Shown: positions 22,917 through 34,073 of the stretch, one piece after another
Layout of the letters: every line of letters starts with the position of its first letter
Position numbering within the stretch: position 1 is the stretch's first letter
From: Augochlora pura
Lineage: Eukaryota; Arthropoda; Insecta; Hymenoptera; Halictidae
DNA length: 64,000 nucleotides
Assembly: GCF_028453695.1 (NCBI RefSeq)
Contig: NC_135781.1
Location: 2,656,078-2,720,077, forward strand
Reading direction: 5' to 3'
Notes under the pieces: model-generated
Told to the model about the DNA's origin: nothing
Database searches by the model: none
Seen by the model: the letters and a program-made list of their open reading frames with translations, nothing else
Position numbers and translations under genes: made by a program

Positions 22917-23133
22917 TTAACCCTTTGACTAATGTAGGCGCCAATAGGCGTCCAAATCAAATTTCGCCTGTTCCGCCGTTTGTTATTAAATTTGATTATT
23001 AAGTATTGCAAAAATATCTTAAAATTAATGTTCGCTTCAAATAATGTTGGTTTAATGTAATTCAGTATATTGACTATTTTTAATATATTTCCTCAGAAAT
23101 GAATGTCTAACGAAAAACTTCGCCGTGCTTAGT
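22917..23133 (-). mobile_element. Family B MITE, truncated
   Basis: Starts TTAACCCTTTGACTAATG and then has GGCGCCAATAGGCGTCC. It matches the reverse of the 50117-50422 copy through AATATATTTCCTCAGAAATG and CGAAAAACT(T/A)CG.CGTGC. The far end, expected as GCCAAAGGGTTAA, is missing; the sequence changes to family D at about 23134. Confidence 0.65.
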
Positions 23134-23300
23134 GGACGTCACGAGTGAATTCATTTTCTCTTTACAATTGCTGTGGCTGGAATTTTTTCGATCGCAGTAA
23201 TTTCTTAGAAGAAAAAGAAATTTTGTAAAAAAATTGTATTCTATTGCGAGAGTTGGTGATAAGTGAGCTGGAATAATTTTATTCTTTCATAAAGCATTGT
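23134..23300 (+). mobile_element. Family D fragment
   Basis: ATTTTCTCTTTACAATTGCTG, GGAATTTTTTCGATCGCA and AATTTCTTAGAAGAAAAA appear in the same order as in the 52807-53034 element. The TTAA-CCCC end itself is lost where this fragment meets the family B copy. Confidence 0.5.
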
Positions 23301-23499
23301 TGAATGGAGAAATGTTACAGTTTCTCTTGGATCTGCTCTTCTCGTTGCACCGAAGAGAATTCGATAGCATAATTAGCTGTGTTCCGCGGCGAACGCAATT
23401 TCTGTAACTTCGCCGGTTACATGACTGTGATTTCTCGGCGAGCAGGTTTCCGGGAATTGCGGGGGCAAAGTTAATTTTGTCAGCGGCGCGATAACAGTT
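23301..23499. other. Unique DNA
   Basis: No gene or repeat is recognised. Confidence 0.3.
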
Positions 23500-24050
23500 G
23501 CGTCGAATGTAATGTTTTCTGTAATTTCCGTGATTGCGATGGATGTTTGTTCTTAATTTTATTGTGTTTTTGGTAGTCGAGGTTGCCTAACGGTTGCGAA
23601 ATATAAAATAAAATAAAAATAAATATATAAATATATAATATTAGAATTATCGAGATCGATGTATATTACAGTATAGTAATGGCAAGGTTAGGTTTATTGA
23701 AACTTTATATTACTCATTTTTATTGGTTTTTAACCATAACCCATTTATTTATCGTTATTTAACGATAACCCAGAAGAAACGATGAAAAAATAAGTAGGCA
23801 AGAAAAATTTGTATTCTATGGTTTTTTAATTCTGAAACTATAGTCACAAATATTTACTTTATCATAGTACTTGGTAAAACTACGAGAAAATAAGCAAAGA
23901 AGAAAAATTATTTTCTAAATATTACTTCTAACAATATTATTATTTTATTATTATTTTCTAAAAATGATTCTATGGTATTTTAACTTCGATATTATTTAAA
24001 CTCAATTCTTCTCAATTCGCAAAACACAGATTCCGCATAAACAATAAGAC
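23500..24050. other. AT-rich island with G/T-to-A/C switch
   Basis: At 23521-23580 I count G 15 and C 5; at 24001-24050 G 4 and C 14. The centre has AAATATATAAAT-type and ATTATTATTTT-type low complexity. Confidence 0.55.
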
Positions 24051-25049
24051 CGGGGGACCATACACCACTCCCACTAATAGCTCCCAGTATCCGGTTGGTG
24101 TCCCCGGGGGGCTGTCACTCCGTCCGATAAGTGGCCAGACCGATTTCGAGTTCCCGGCCCATTCGATCATGGAAAATGTAAAATCCAGTCCGATATCGGG
24201 CCTGATATCGGGCCGACATTTCCGCCGCGTGTTTTCTCGTAGGGAAGACAATTTATTACGTGTCGCTGGAAAGTGAACCGCTCCTACGAGCGCCTGTAAT
24301 GGCCGTAATTTGTATGCATGCCTTCGCGGCCGGCAAAAAGTCAATATCGGTTAGCCGGGCCCCCGGTTGAAAACTTGTCCCCGATAACGATTCCTAATAA
24401 CGCGCGTCCTCGCCGCGATCTCTTGGACCAGCGTGCGCGCGCGCGCGCGCGCGGGCATCCTCGCCGCGAGTGAAAGCGCGTACACGATGAGAACAACGGG
24501 GACGCGTCGGTGTGCACCGCCCGTGTAAACACCGTCGTCCTGTTCTCAGCTTTAAACACGAAAACCTATTAGAAACGACACGGCCGCGGGAAACGAGCGC
24601 TGTCAGAGCCGAACGGCGACACGGGCCGTGGCCGATCGTGTCCTTGCGAGTGGCGACCGACGCGACCGGCCCTATCCATCAATTACGCGCGCGGAACGTC
24701 TGCCTCGATTTTCCGCGCGTTTCACGGTTTAACGAGAGAGTCCGCCCGTGTTTCTCCGCCCGCGGACGTTTATTTCTGTAACGATGATAGATGCTTGTAA
24801 CTGGATTCGCCCGGTCCCGGGCGTCTCGGACGCGTTCGATAGACTCGCGCCGACGGATTAAATTCGATCGGCGCGGACCGAGACGCCGTTGGCCGACGAT
24901 CGGCGATCGGTTTCCTTCGATCGGCGAGAAGGTGTCATTTGAATCGGTCGAAAACTGTGATTCTTTTTATTCTTTTTATTCAACGTTGTCATCCTGCTTG
25001 GAAATTCGACGCTTCTGTCACGACGCTGAGTGCCGGACAAGAAAAGGTT
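24051..25049. other. GC-rich unique block
   Basis: Contains a short tandem GATATCGGGCCT unit (24193-24214), a (GC)n run at about 24436-24454, and CpG-rich unique DNA. Its texture suggests possible conserved non-coding DNA, but no exon is seen. Confidence 0.4.
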
Positions 25050-25372
25050 AAAGAAATATAGAGAAATATAGAAAAGTATAGAAAAATATAGAAATACAGA
25101 AATATAGAAATATGGAGAAATATAGAAATATAGAAATATAGAAAAATATAGAGCAATATAGAGAAATATAGAAATATAGCAATATAGAAAAATATAGAAA
25201 TACAGAAATATAGAAACATGGAAAAATATAGAAATATAGCAATATAGAAAAATATAGAGCAAAATAGAAAAATATAGAAAAATATAGAAATATGGAAAAA
25301 TATAGAAATATATAGAAATATAGAAATATAGCAATAAAGAAAAATATAGAAAAATATAGAAATTTAACTAAA
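25050..25372 (+). repeat. ATAGAAAT minisatellite
   Basis: About 320 bases of ATAGAAATATAGAAAA units with a period of 8-12 bases and occasional C or G substitutions. Several antisense frames of Tyr, Ile, Phe and Leu arise from it. The sequence on its right side (25380-25560) is strongly A/C-rich. Confidence 0.95.
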
Positions 25373-26040
25373 CAGATCAACCAGGCCGTCGAAAGAACAA
25401 ACCAATAAATATCCTCCATCTCACATCCACACTTCTACACGCCAGAAAATCGTCCAATAAAATTTTCAATCGCCACTACACTCCTCTATTGCAACTTCTC
25501 GAATCTACAACCGAATACATCCATACCATATCACACTGTACACCTATCAAAGAGAACCGAGCAGAACAATTACCCGGCGTCCACCTCGAGCAGAATACCT
25601 CCAGCGTCAACCAAAGAACCGCGCCGTAATGCCGGTTGCATCAGCGCGCGATATCCCGGCGATGTGGCAGGTCGACCACATTACACCCTTGACACCGTCG
25701 TCGCGGAGTCAATCACAGTCATCGAGCGGGTCGGATCTTTTCAGCGTTGAATCGGCGGGACGCGTCTCCCTCGGAATTTATAGCGACTGCGGTTAATTGC
25801 GCCGCGTCGCGGCGACACTTGCATTAGCGGAGTGCCGTCAATCCCATACATCGGAAGACGGGTGGAAAAGCGTCGATACCTCTGCATTTTTTAACAGCGT
25901 CGCGGTTCTCCGCGGTGAAAAAGATAGGCGCGAAAGGTAACGCGCCTAACACCCAATAATAAATCAATGAGTAATTAAAGGCTAACGGTGCGGGGTAAAT
26001 GAGCGTATGCACGCTGACCACCGTGCCTGAACTCGGAACG
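25373..26040. other. A/C-rich flank then GC-rich block
   Basis: No gene is seen. The A/C-rich part (25380-25560) is the right half of the AT-rich island that contains the minisatellite. Confidence 0.4.
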
Positions 26041-26051
26041 GGATCCGCCGG

Positions 26052-26053
<2 letters not shown>

Positions 26054-26094
<41 letters not shown>

Positions 26095-26140
26095 CTCTTT
26101 TCTCTCTCTCCCTCACCCCTTTCCTTTTTCCTCTTTCTCG
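26054..26140. repeat. CT microsatellite and pyrimidine tract
   Basis: (CT)n at about 26054-26088, followed by CTTT-rich and CCCT-rich pyrimidine sequence. Confidence 0.9.
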
Positions 26141-26563
26141 CAGCGGGCAGAATGCTGATGCATGAATGATTTCATCACGGGTTATCCATCATCGCTTCGC
26201 CTAGCGGTGAGATGTTTGATGATGCCGCGCTCTCTTAAACGCGCCCCGCAACAAGCTGCCGCGCCGCGCTCGCCGCGGCTCGATTTAGTTGCTAAACGCA
26301 ACCCATCAGCGTTGTTCGTTCGACGAGGAAGTCAGCCGGCAACACCCCGTTTGTAATAAGAACGAGAGATCGCGAGGAATTCACCGATCTTATACCGGTG
26401 CGAGCGTTGCGCGCGACTCCGCCGAGCGGAACACGTGCGCTATGACTGTTCTTAACCTCTTAGCCGCGACGCGCCGTTATAGCGGCTTTCGCGGATGTTT
26501 CGCGCTTTACTCGATTGTGCTGTTAATTATCGAAGCGAACGATTGAAGCTAAAGCGTATATGT
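26141..26563. other. GC-rich unique block
   Basis: Short overlapping frames (26162-26356, 26289-26546) without domains. No gene is called. Confidence 0.35.
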
Positions 26564-26814
26564 TTAACCCTTTGCAGTCGTATGGTGACTCTGAGGCACC
26601 GCTAAAATTGTTACAGCAGTTTCCAAAATAATTTTTCTATTCTGAGAAATTAGATTTCAAAAATTACCAAAGGTACAGCTATATCGCTCCATGAGTTACA
26701 AAATTCAATTTCATATGCATAAGATACATTTTTATTACATAAAATGGAAATGCTGTGTGTCAGAAAAGTTATTTTAGAATTACAGTTAAAACGGCTTCGA
26801 GTGCAAACGGTTAA
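26564..26814 (+). mobile_element. Family A MITE, complete
   Basis: The left end is TTAACCCTTTGCAGTCG and the right end GCTTCGAGTGCAAACGGTTAA. The left subterminal block CTCTGAGGCACCGCTAAAA is the best preserved in the window. At 251 bases this copy serves as reference for the family. It has no open frame of meaningful length. Confidence 0.82.
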
Positions 26815-27420
26815 TACACTAAGAAAAAAATAAATACGACTAATACTGTATATAACTATACTAAAAAAATATATATATATCACAGAATTATTTATTTGGA
26901 TTTCAAAATTAATCTTCCGCTAATATATAATATTCTCCAATATTTAAATCCAAACAATTCCGCGATAAATACAAGGGTGACGCGGCGATCGATGTATGAA
27001 CCATCCCCGCCCCCCTCAAAAATCATGAATTCCGCAGTCCACAAATCACCCAACCCCCCCCCCCCCCCCCGCAATTCTTCTGGCTTGTACCCAAGTATCG
27101 GCTAAGCTCGACTCGCAGCTCTCGACCTCGAGTCGAACAAGTAACTCTTCGATCGCGTACACATCCAGAGCACGACACCCCACCGCGGAAGAAGTTTTTC
27201 CGCAGTCTTCACGGTCGGAAGTTCGTCGAACGTGCGTTCGCGTCACGTGTCTTCCCCCCCCCCATCCCCCACCCCCGGATGCATTATGTCACAATTACGA
27301 CAGAGAGACCTATAGACGCGCCAATATGCCAGTAATTTGCATGTAATAAGCAGCGACCGTGTGCGAGGCAACAACGTCTGTCTCGCCGTGTACGGCTTAC
27401 TTCGCCGATCCGAAGGGGTT
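26815..27420. other. AT-rich then GC-rich DNA with poly-C
   Basis: Contains (AT)n at about 26869-26880, 17 consecutive C at 27054-27070, and a C-rich tract near 27255-27275. No gene is recognised. Confidence 0.45.
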
Positions 27421-27424
27421 AGGA

Positions 27425-27473
27425 AGAGAGGGAGAGAGAGAGAGAGAGAGAGAGAGGGATAGAGGGAGAGAGG
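27425..27473. repeat. GA microsatellite
   Basis: GGGAGAGAG-type (GA)n of about 48 bases. Confidence 0.95.
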
Positions 27474-28000
27474 CGTCGACCGCGCGAATAACAAACGGGC
27501 ATATCGACCGGCGGGAATCTACCGTTTAAACAAATTTTTCCTCGGCAATAATTCAGACGCCGCGATATCTCAACACCCGCGCGATACGATCTACGAGCCG
27601 CCGCTCGTTTCAATGCCTCCCTTCGACCATTGGATTTCCGTATACATAATCCGCGCGCGGCGCGGCGCGGCGTCTTCGTCGTGTTCCACGCGAAATAGAG
27701 CCCGGTACTAGCCATAAATTAATCGATAATCATCGACAATTCTCTAAATCCCCCCCTTGCCGCCTAGTCATCGATAATATGAATTACCATCGGTATCAAT
27801 TGAACGGCTCGGTTAATTGAAAATCCCGGTATGCGATGTTAAATGGCCGAGCGTAAACCATCCTTGCCTTGATCGCGGACAATGATTTGGTACGTTCCGA
27901 TGACCTGCGCCTCGCGACAATGGTTGCGGAGGATGATGGTTTTTAAGTACAGTTTTACGTTGAGATCGCGATACTTTCGTGCAACGCAAGGAAATAACGA
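27474..28000. other. GC-rich unique block
   Basis: Unique DNA with short GCGCGGC repeats near 27655-27672 and a C run near 27750. The last 100 bases are G/T-leaning. Confidence 0.4.
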
Positions 28001-28002
28001 TC

Positions 28003-28652
28003 ATTTTATTTTATTCAATTTATTTAATTCAGTGCCATTCGCTTTATTTTATTGAATTTTATTCGCTTTATTTCATTGAATTTTATTCGCTATATTTTAT
28101 TTCATTTTATTCGCTTCGTTTAACTTGATGTTATTCGCTTCATATAACTTGATTTTATTCGCTATATTTAACTTGATTTTATTCGCTATATTTAACTCAA
28201 TTTTATTCGCTATATTTAACTTAATTTTACCCGCTTTTTTAAATTTAATTTTATGTTTAATTTAATTTCATTCGCTTTATTTTATTTAATTTTACTCACT
28301 CTGTTTAATTTAACTTCGTTCGCTATATTTAATTTCATTACATTCTCTTCTTTAAATTTAATTTTATTCGCTATATTTAATTTAATTGCATTCACTTTTC
28401 TAAATTTGATTCTATTCGCTCTATTTAATTTAACTTCGTTCACTTTATTTTATTTAATTTTATTCGCTATATTTAATTTACCTTCATTCGCTGCATTTAA
28501 TTCACTTTCATCTGCTTTATTTTATTCAATGCCGCCTGCTTTATTTTATTCGATGTCGTCTGCTTTATGTAATTTAATTTCAATTCACCTTATTCAATAT
28601 CGTACATTTTATCCGACTTCCTTCATCCTATTTACTTTATTCTATTTTATTC
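28003..28652 (+). repeat. ~25-bp TTATTCGCTATATTTAA minisatellite
   Basis: At least 20 diverged units based on ATTTTATTCGCTATATTTAA, running up to the N gap. They yield a 180-codon frame of Phe, Asn, Leu and Ile that is repeat-derived and not a gene. The array probably continues inside the gap. Confidence 0.92.
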
Positions 28653-28752
28653 NNNNNNNNNNNNNNNNNNNNNNNNNNNNNNNNNNNNNNNNNNNNNNNN
28701 NNNNNNNNNNNNNNNNNNNNNNNNNNNNNNNNNNNNNNNNNNNNNNNNNNNN
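28653..28752. other. Assembly gap (100 N)
   Basis: Exactly 100 N, adjoining the TTATTCGC minisatellite. It most likely reflects an unresolved repeat length. Confidence 0.97.
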
Positions 28753-29687
28753 AACTAAACTAAACGGCTGGTTCTTGATTTTTCTGGTATTCTAAAAATG
28801 TTGGCGTTAGAAATACAATCTTGTCGACGTTACAAAAGAAATAAATAGTTGCATAAAAAGTTAATGTAAAAATTTTAGTTAAAAATACATAATACCGTGA
28901 GCCAGAGAAATTATTTCAAATTCACAGTTAATACGAGTACGATAATAAAAAGATTAAGAAAATCACTGCTCCAGTTGCAATAAATAAAAAACGTAACCCG
29001 CGTTTGCTATAGTTACTAACAACGCAACGATGCCAATAGACGACAGAGTTATTCCGCTTAATGTCCGCACGTTACTCATAATTCCCCGCCGATTGATTGC
29101 AAATGAGCGGCGTCGATAAGAAGGGAACACCTGCGAGCGCGCGAGCGAAATTGCTCGGCGAGACACGATGAGAAAAAGAACCGGTAATAAGATTAAAGGT
29201 AATTAGGCGGGCTGCCGGCGCGGATAATGGCCGGCGCGGAAAAATTCCAATTATCGCGAAACGCCTCGGCCGGCGGCGTCGACGGCCGCGCGGCAATTAG
29301 GTGTCGCCGCGATTGGCCGCCGCCGCCGCCACCGCCGCCACCGCCGCGAGATGATCGCGCCGATCTTGCGGGTGCGAGCGGGTAATTGCCGCGCGGATCG
29401 CGCGTCGCTTTTGTAATCGCTGACGATCAGAAATCTCGGTCAGACGGGGGAGAAGATTCATTCAAGCTAGCGCGAGCGTCTGTCTCGGTGGATCCGCGCC
29501 ATTGTCTTGGAATCGGCGCTGACCGCGCGGCCCGAGACCGTCTCTCGGGGACCGAGATAATTATACCGGGGCGTCGTCGCGTATCTATTAAGGTCGACGC
29601 GTTTACGCCGGCTTCGCCTAATACGGTTCTGCTCGCGCGAAACGCCGCGCAATGGTTTAAAGAATCCATGGATGCGATGATTTATAT
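28753..29687. other. AT-rich flank then GC-rich block
   Basis: A-rich DNA to about 28960, then CpG-dense DNA with a (GCC)n run at 29316-29349. Open frames on both strands at 29386-29769 and 29427-29669 show no domain. Confidence 0.4.
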
Positions 29688-30093
29688 AAAATACCGTGGA
29701 AAACGTTGGATTTTGAATTCAAACAGCATCGATATCAAAGGTTTAAAAAAGGCTAAATTTCTACATTAGCTATTTTTTACAATGTTCTATGTTAAATGTT
29801 CATCAACTTTCATGCGAGATTTAAAAAATAAAATACCGTAGGAATCTTAGATTTTCAACTCGAATAGCTTTGAAAGGGTTAAGAAATGCTGAATTTCTAC
29901 ATTAGCTATTTTTTACAATTTTCTATGCGCTACACAAAATGCTATATAAATCAATAAAAAATTTACAATTTTTAATTATAAATCTGTGTTTTCTATCAAA
30001 AGTACTTGTTGCGTGAATTTTGGGACACCCTTTATAAGCCAGGAAAATTGTTTCAGATTTGTAGTTGAAACAGCTTCGTGTGCAAAGGGTTAA
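29688..30093 (+). mobile_element. Array of family A right ends
   Basis: Three successive degenerate right ends lie in the same orientation. The first reads TCAAACAGCATCGATATCAAAGG-TTTAA in two parts and ends at 29746. The second is AATAGCTTTGAAAGGG-TTAA, ending at 29882. The third is GCTTCGTGTGCAAAGGG-TTAA, ending at 30093. The first two lie in a tandem duplication with a period of about 140 bases, sharing AAAATACCGT and ATTTCTACATTAGCT. Confidence 0.65.
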
Positions 30094-30114
30094 AACACGT
30101 CTCGCCTAAAGGGA

Positions 30115-30116
<2 letters not shown>

Positions 30117-30164
<48 letters not shown>

Positions 30165-30165
30165 A
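30117..30165. repeat. (GA)n microsatellite
   Basis: Nearly perfect GA run of about 48 bases, only 24 bases after the last family A end. Confidence 0.96.
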
Positions 30166-31140
30166 ATTATTTACGAAGTTATTAATGAAAAACTAATTTC
30201 GGGGTACCTAAAAGTCCTTCGCTCCGTGCTCTAAAAGGGTTCAACGAACAATGGGGCATTTTCTCTGGAGTGCTTCCAGCGGGACTCGTTTCCGTTTTCT
30301 CCGCTTCTTTCACGGATCGTCCGCGGATATCCCGGAGGCCCGCAAACTTTTCGAGGATCGATCGCTTAATGGATTGAATCCGGTAACCGTGTCCAGGAAT
30401 GAAAGAGGTCGGCCGTTACAGTGACGTCGCCGCGGCGCGCAGCGGTCCGGATTGACGTAAGGTGTGCCGTTGCCCCATAACTCTTCATTCGTGAAAGGTG
30501 TAAACGCGAGAAAAATGTCAGATCAAGGATTAATTAAGAAAAAATACATTAATTTTATTATCGTCATTATTATTATTATTTTTATTATTATTTTTATTAT
30601 TATTATTATTAGTATTGTAATTATAATTACAACTATAAGTATTATATTTCTTATTATTCAATTATTAAATCTAACGTCTCTGGATCTAATTCCTTTTTTT
30701 TTTTAATACACGATTTGATTCGTACGGTGGACACGTAGGGATCTGATGTCAAAAAGGAGACGATATAGTATATCTCCGTTTGTTTCTATTCTAGAATATT
30801 TTCGGGTGTTTCGTGTTCTAATTTGTTTAAAATTGCGGTGGTCGCGCCGACCTCGGTTCCGAAGCGTTTCGCAAACGGCGTTCGTCCGTTGCGCTCTGCG
30901 CCCAAGGATGACAGGACCTGTCAAAGGAGCTGATCGTCCGGATGCACTTTCACTCGACGGCGATTACCGTCGCGCTAGCGCGGCCGCGAAACGGAGTCCC
31001 GGCCGTCTCGACGGTTGGATCGCGCGGGAATTGTGCCGCGGTCTAATCGCGGGATTAGCATAATGATCCGTGATTCCCTTGTGTGGGAATCGCGACGGAA
31101 AAATCGCTTTTAAACTGAACGTTTCTCTCGATCGATTTAG
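30166..31140. other. GC-rich block with (ATT)n
   Basis: Contains ATTATTATTATTTTT repeats at about 30553-30665 and CpG-rich unique DNA. A perfect 7-bp hairpin GATTCCC/GGGAATC lies at about 31071-31090. No gene is recognised. Confidence 0.4.
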
Positions 31141-31438
31141 TTGTTTTTCTCTTCGAGTAAATTTCAGCGATTAGTTGAAAAATTCTAATTATATTTGTTA
31201 CTATATTACTGATTACTAACTATAATAATAAGTCTATTTCGTGTCAAAACGTGAAACCTTTGAAAGCGGTTAGTATGTTATTCGTTCATTAAAAATAAAA
31301 GCTGTAAATTTCATTGAATAATCTTTTTTTAATTTACTAGCAGTCTTTGTAATGTTAATATGTTAACTTATAAACGAAACAATTTTTTATGGGGGAACTT
31401 CGTCCTTTGTGTTATAAAATGGACGCCGTACTAAAGGG
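31141..31438. other. AT-rich DNA before a TTAA end
   Basis: No gene is seen. It may be the body of a TTAA element whose right end is at 31422-31442. Confidence 0.3.
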
Positions 31439-31442
31439 TTAA
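31422..31442 (+). mobile_element. TTAA element right end (family F)
   Basis: GACGCCGTACTAAAGGG-TTAA. Its reverse complement shares CCCTTT..GTACG and GGCGTCCAT with the left end at 33935, so these two may be opposite ends of one family. No full copy is visible. Confidence 0.4.
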
Positions 31443-31737
31443 ACGGATCTAACCAGGTCTCCGATCTTCGACGGACATCTTCGACTCGCTCTTCGGTCGT
31501 AATTCGCCGTTTCCTGATCACCGTCTCCGGAAGGGTTAATCACGGAAGCTACCGGGAAAGATCGATTGTTTCCTTGATGGAAGAAGTCGCTCGCGACCAA
31601 TTAGCCGCCGCCGCCGTCTCGCACGATCTCCGATAGAACATTTCCCAGCCGTGATCGCGAAAAGATGATAGATAAATCCGAAAAGATTACGAATTCTTCT
31701 TCAGGGAACAGCGTCGCGCTCGGCCGGACAGAATATT
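31443..31737. other. GC-rich unique DNA
   Basis: A further AAGGG-TTAA lies at 31531-31539 (CCGGAAGGGTTAATC) without a partner. No gene is seen. Confidence 0.3.
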
Positions 31738-31982
31738 ATAACCCTTTGCACTCGGAGCCATTTTACCTGTAAATTTGAAACAATTATTCTGGCTCCTGGC
31801 ATTTCCATTCCATCTAACAAAATAAATAAAAATTAATTCCTGCGACTCCTGCCGACAGTTTCACTACTTGACAATCTTACAATCTTTCAAATCTCAACCT
31901 TATTATTGCAAAAATGATTTTGAAACGAAATGCAACAATTTTAGCGGTGCCTCAGAGTCGCCGCTCGAGTGCAAAGGGTTAA
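31738..31982 (-). mobile_element. Family A MITE, complete, inverted
   Basis: Starts ATAACCCTTTGCACTCGGAG and ends CTCGAGTGCAAAGGGTTAA. The left flank is ATAA rather than TTAA, a one-base change from the expected duplication. The TTTTAGCGGTGCCTCAGAG block near the right shows that the copy is inverted relative to 26564. The element is 245 bases long. Confidence 0.8.
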
Positions 31983-32477
31983 AGCGCGATAAATCGTCCG
32001 TTCCCGATTGCTTTCTTCGGGGCGCCCCTTTTTCCCGCCGCGATTCCCCGGTCTGATCCTCAAAACCCGCGCGGTGTATACCCTCGAATATTCGTAGACA
32101 GATAATTGCGGCTATAAATCCAAGATTAATCGAGCCCAACGCTGCCTGTCGTTGCCTCCTCCTCGCGAAATCCATTTCGCATTATAAATCAATCGGACGG
32201 GGGGAGCCTTCCCCACCCCCTCTCCCCCCGGGTTTCTCTCGATCCGTGCGCGCGCGCGCCCACCTCCCGATAAAGCCCCGACACCCTTTTCCTCCTTCCT
32301 CCTTCCTCCTTCTTCCCGTCGGCCGCAGATGATGCCCGCGAATTGGATTACATCGCCTCGGAACATCACTTTGATACAGCGCGTCTCTTCTTTCGTCGAA
32401 CTCGAGCCGACCGGTCCAACCTCGGTTTTCCCGTGCTCGCTGAAACGTCGTGGCTCGCCCGCGCGTTTCTCCGATAT
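31983..32477. other. GC-rich unique block
   Basis: Contains C-rich and (GC)n sequence at about 32205-32262 and a (CCTCCTT)n tract at 32290-32316. No gene is recognised. Confidence 0.4.
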
Positions 32478-32510
32478 TTAACCCTTTGCCGACCGGTCGT
32501 TCGCTCGTGA
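32478..32510 (+). mobile_element. Single TTAA-CCCTTT end
   Basis: TTAACCCTTTGCCGACCGG. No partner end was found. The sequence beyond is AAATTT repeat and a 10-bp tandem repeat. Confidence 0.3.
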
Positions 32511-32522
32511 CAAATTCAGTTA

Positions 32523-32646
32523 AATTTTTTAAATTTAAATTTAAATTTAAATTTTTAAACGCTAAATTTTCGTTTCTATGCTATGCTGTACTATACCATA
32601 CTATACCATACTATACCATACTATACCATACTATACCATACTATAC
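32523..32646 (+). repeat. AAATTT and 10-bp CTATACCATA repeats
   Basis: (TTTAAA)n-type sequence at 32523-32560, then about six perfect units of CTATACCATA at 32589-32646. The tandem array abuts the fold-back element exactly where that element's outer left arm should be. Confidence 0.9.
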
Positions 32647-32824
32647 TTCCTTTACGAGTTATTAACAAAAAACACTGACCAATCATAGACTAGATCAGCC
32701 CACACCATTGCGCAAGCCAAGCTAGTCTCTCATTGGCCAGTGTTTTTCGTTGATAAGTCCTAAACGAAGCATCGCCGAAAATTCTTGCAACGGAAAAAGT
32801 TACTTGCAATAACCTCAGGAACCA
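32647..32824 (-). mobile_element. Fold-back (palindromic) element, copy 1
   Basis: The inner arms AACACTGACCAATCATAG and the inverted CTCATTGGCCAGTGTT pair around a central GCAAGCCAAGCTAG region. The sequence reads in reverse as the copy at 43900-44118. The outer part of one arm is missing at the 10-bp repeat. There is no coding capacity. Confidence 0.75.
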
Positions 32825-33934
32825 TTGTGGACCGATTTTATTTTATTTTAATATTTTAAATCGCGATAAACATTTACGCCATCAAGTCTAACAAAACGCT
32901 AAAACGCGAATTCGCGGACAGAAAATTGAAGGTATCGCGTCGAAGAATTCGCAGGATTCTTCCGTCCTCTCCGCGTCAGCTCCGTCCGCGGATATTCGAT
33001 TAAACCTCTTTCGCATAGTTCTTACGAGATTGTAAGACGGACCGTGCAACGATGGAATCGCGAGCATCCCGCCGGAATTTTTTCGCGTCTATCCGAGCCG
33101 CTTGGATTCACAGTCCCGGGTAAAGTATTCCGTTTCATTCCGCGGTGTACCGGTGATGTACGACCGGGCTTGCCAGCGATCCGGCATCGATCATACGCGT
33201 ACGGGGTCCTGGATCCACGGTTATTCCGGTTCGGCCGTGATCGGGTTGTGCCGTAAACTCGCCGGTCTCCGGCTCGCATGGCTCGCGAGCGTTAAGCGCA
33301 AATTAAGCCGAGCGACGCGATAAATTTCATTTAGCCGGTCGCGCGGCCCGTTCCGCGACGCGCGCGGTAACTAGAGCTCGAACGGGGCCCCGGGGTCGGG
33401 AAAACACGGGGCCCGGCTTCTCAAAGCGGCCGCTTATTTGCTCTTACGACGCGTAAAATAACGCCCCGATACGGCGATTCAACGCGCGCACGAAATCGCG
33501 CGACCGCCGCCGACGAGCCCCGAGAGTACGAACACGTTTTTCACGCGGACGTTTCTTCATGGTCCTCGAAAGGATGATTACCTTCATTCGTTTAAACCGC
33601 GGCAATAACTCCGGGGGGGAAGCCCGGTAACCGAATACCACGAGCGTGACTACGCCATGCGAGCAAATTTATTCTGTCGTTCCGCGGAACGGTTTAACCG
33701 TGGCTGGCTGGCCCCCATCATCCCGCGATTGGCTGTTTACTCGGCCGAGTTTCGGCCCCCCCTCCACCTTACGGATAATAGGAAAACCGGCGGGCCTGGT
33801 TTACTGTCAAACACATCGTCGCGGATCGCATCGATCTTTTAATGCTTGCCGGTAGCGTCGCGATTTATTTATTGGAAATATTGCGCTCGCGCGCGGTATC
33901 TCCAAATTGTTCCTTATTATAAAAAATTCATCCC
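32825..33934. other. Unique DNA, AT-rich then GC-rich
   Basis: CpG-dense from about 32930. Open frames on both strands (33022-33279, 33044-33256, 33102-33323) show no domain. Confidence 0.35.
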
Positions 33935-33975
33935 TTAACCCTTTCGGTACGAGTGCCGAATCCGGCGTCCATGCG
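33935..33975 (+). mobile_element. TTAA element left end (family F)
   Basis: TTAACCCTTTCGGTACGAG, followed by GGCGTCCATGCGATGACC. It shares GGCGTCCAT with the inverted end at 31442. The right end is not visible. Confidence 0.4.
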
Positions 33976-34073
33976 ATGACCGATATAAATAACAGTAAAT
34001 TTCAAATAATATTTTGAATAAATTAAATTTTCAAATAACAATAAACGTGAAATTCTTTAGGTTAATAACCATT

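Noticed and set aside
24858..25419. Antisense Tyr/Phe/Ile-rich frames up to 158 codons
   Set aside because: Translation of the ATAGAAAT minisatellite in several frames.
28253..28795. A 180-codon Phe/Leu/Asn-rich frame resembling a membrane protein
   Set aside because: It is a translation of the TTATTCGC minisatellite and crosses an assembly gap.
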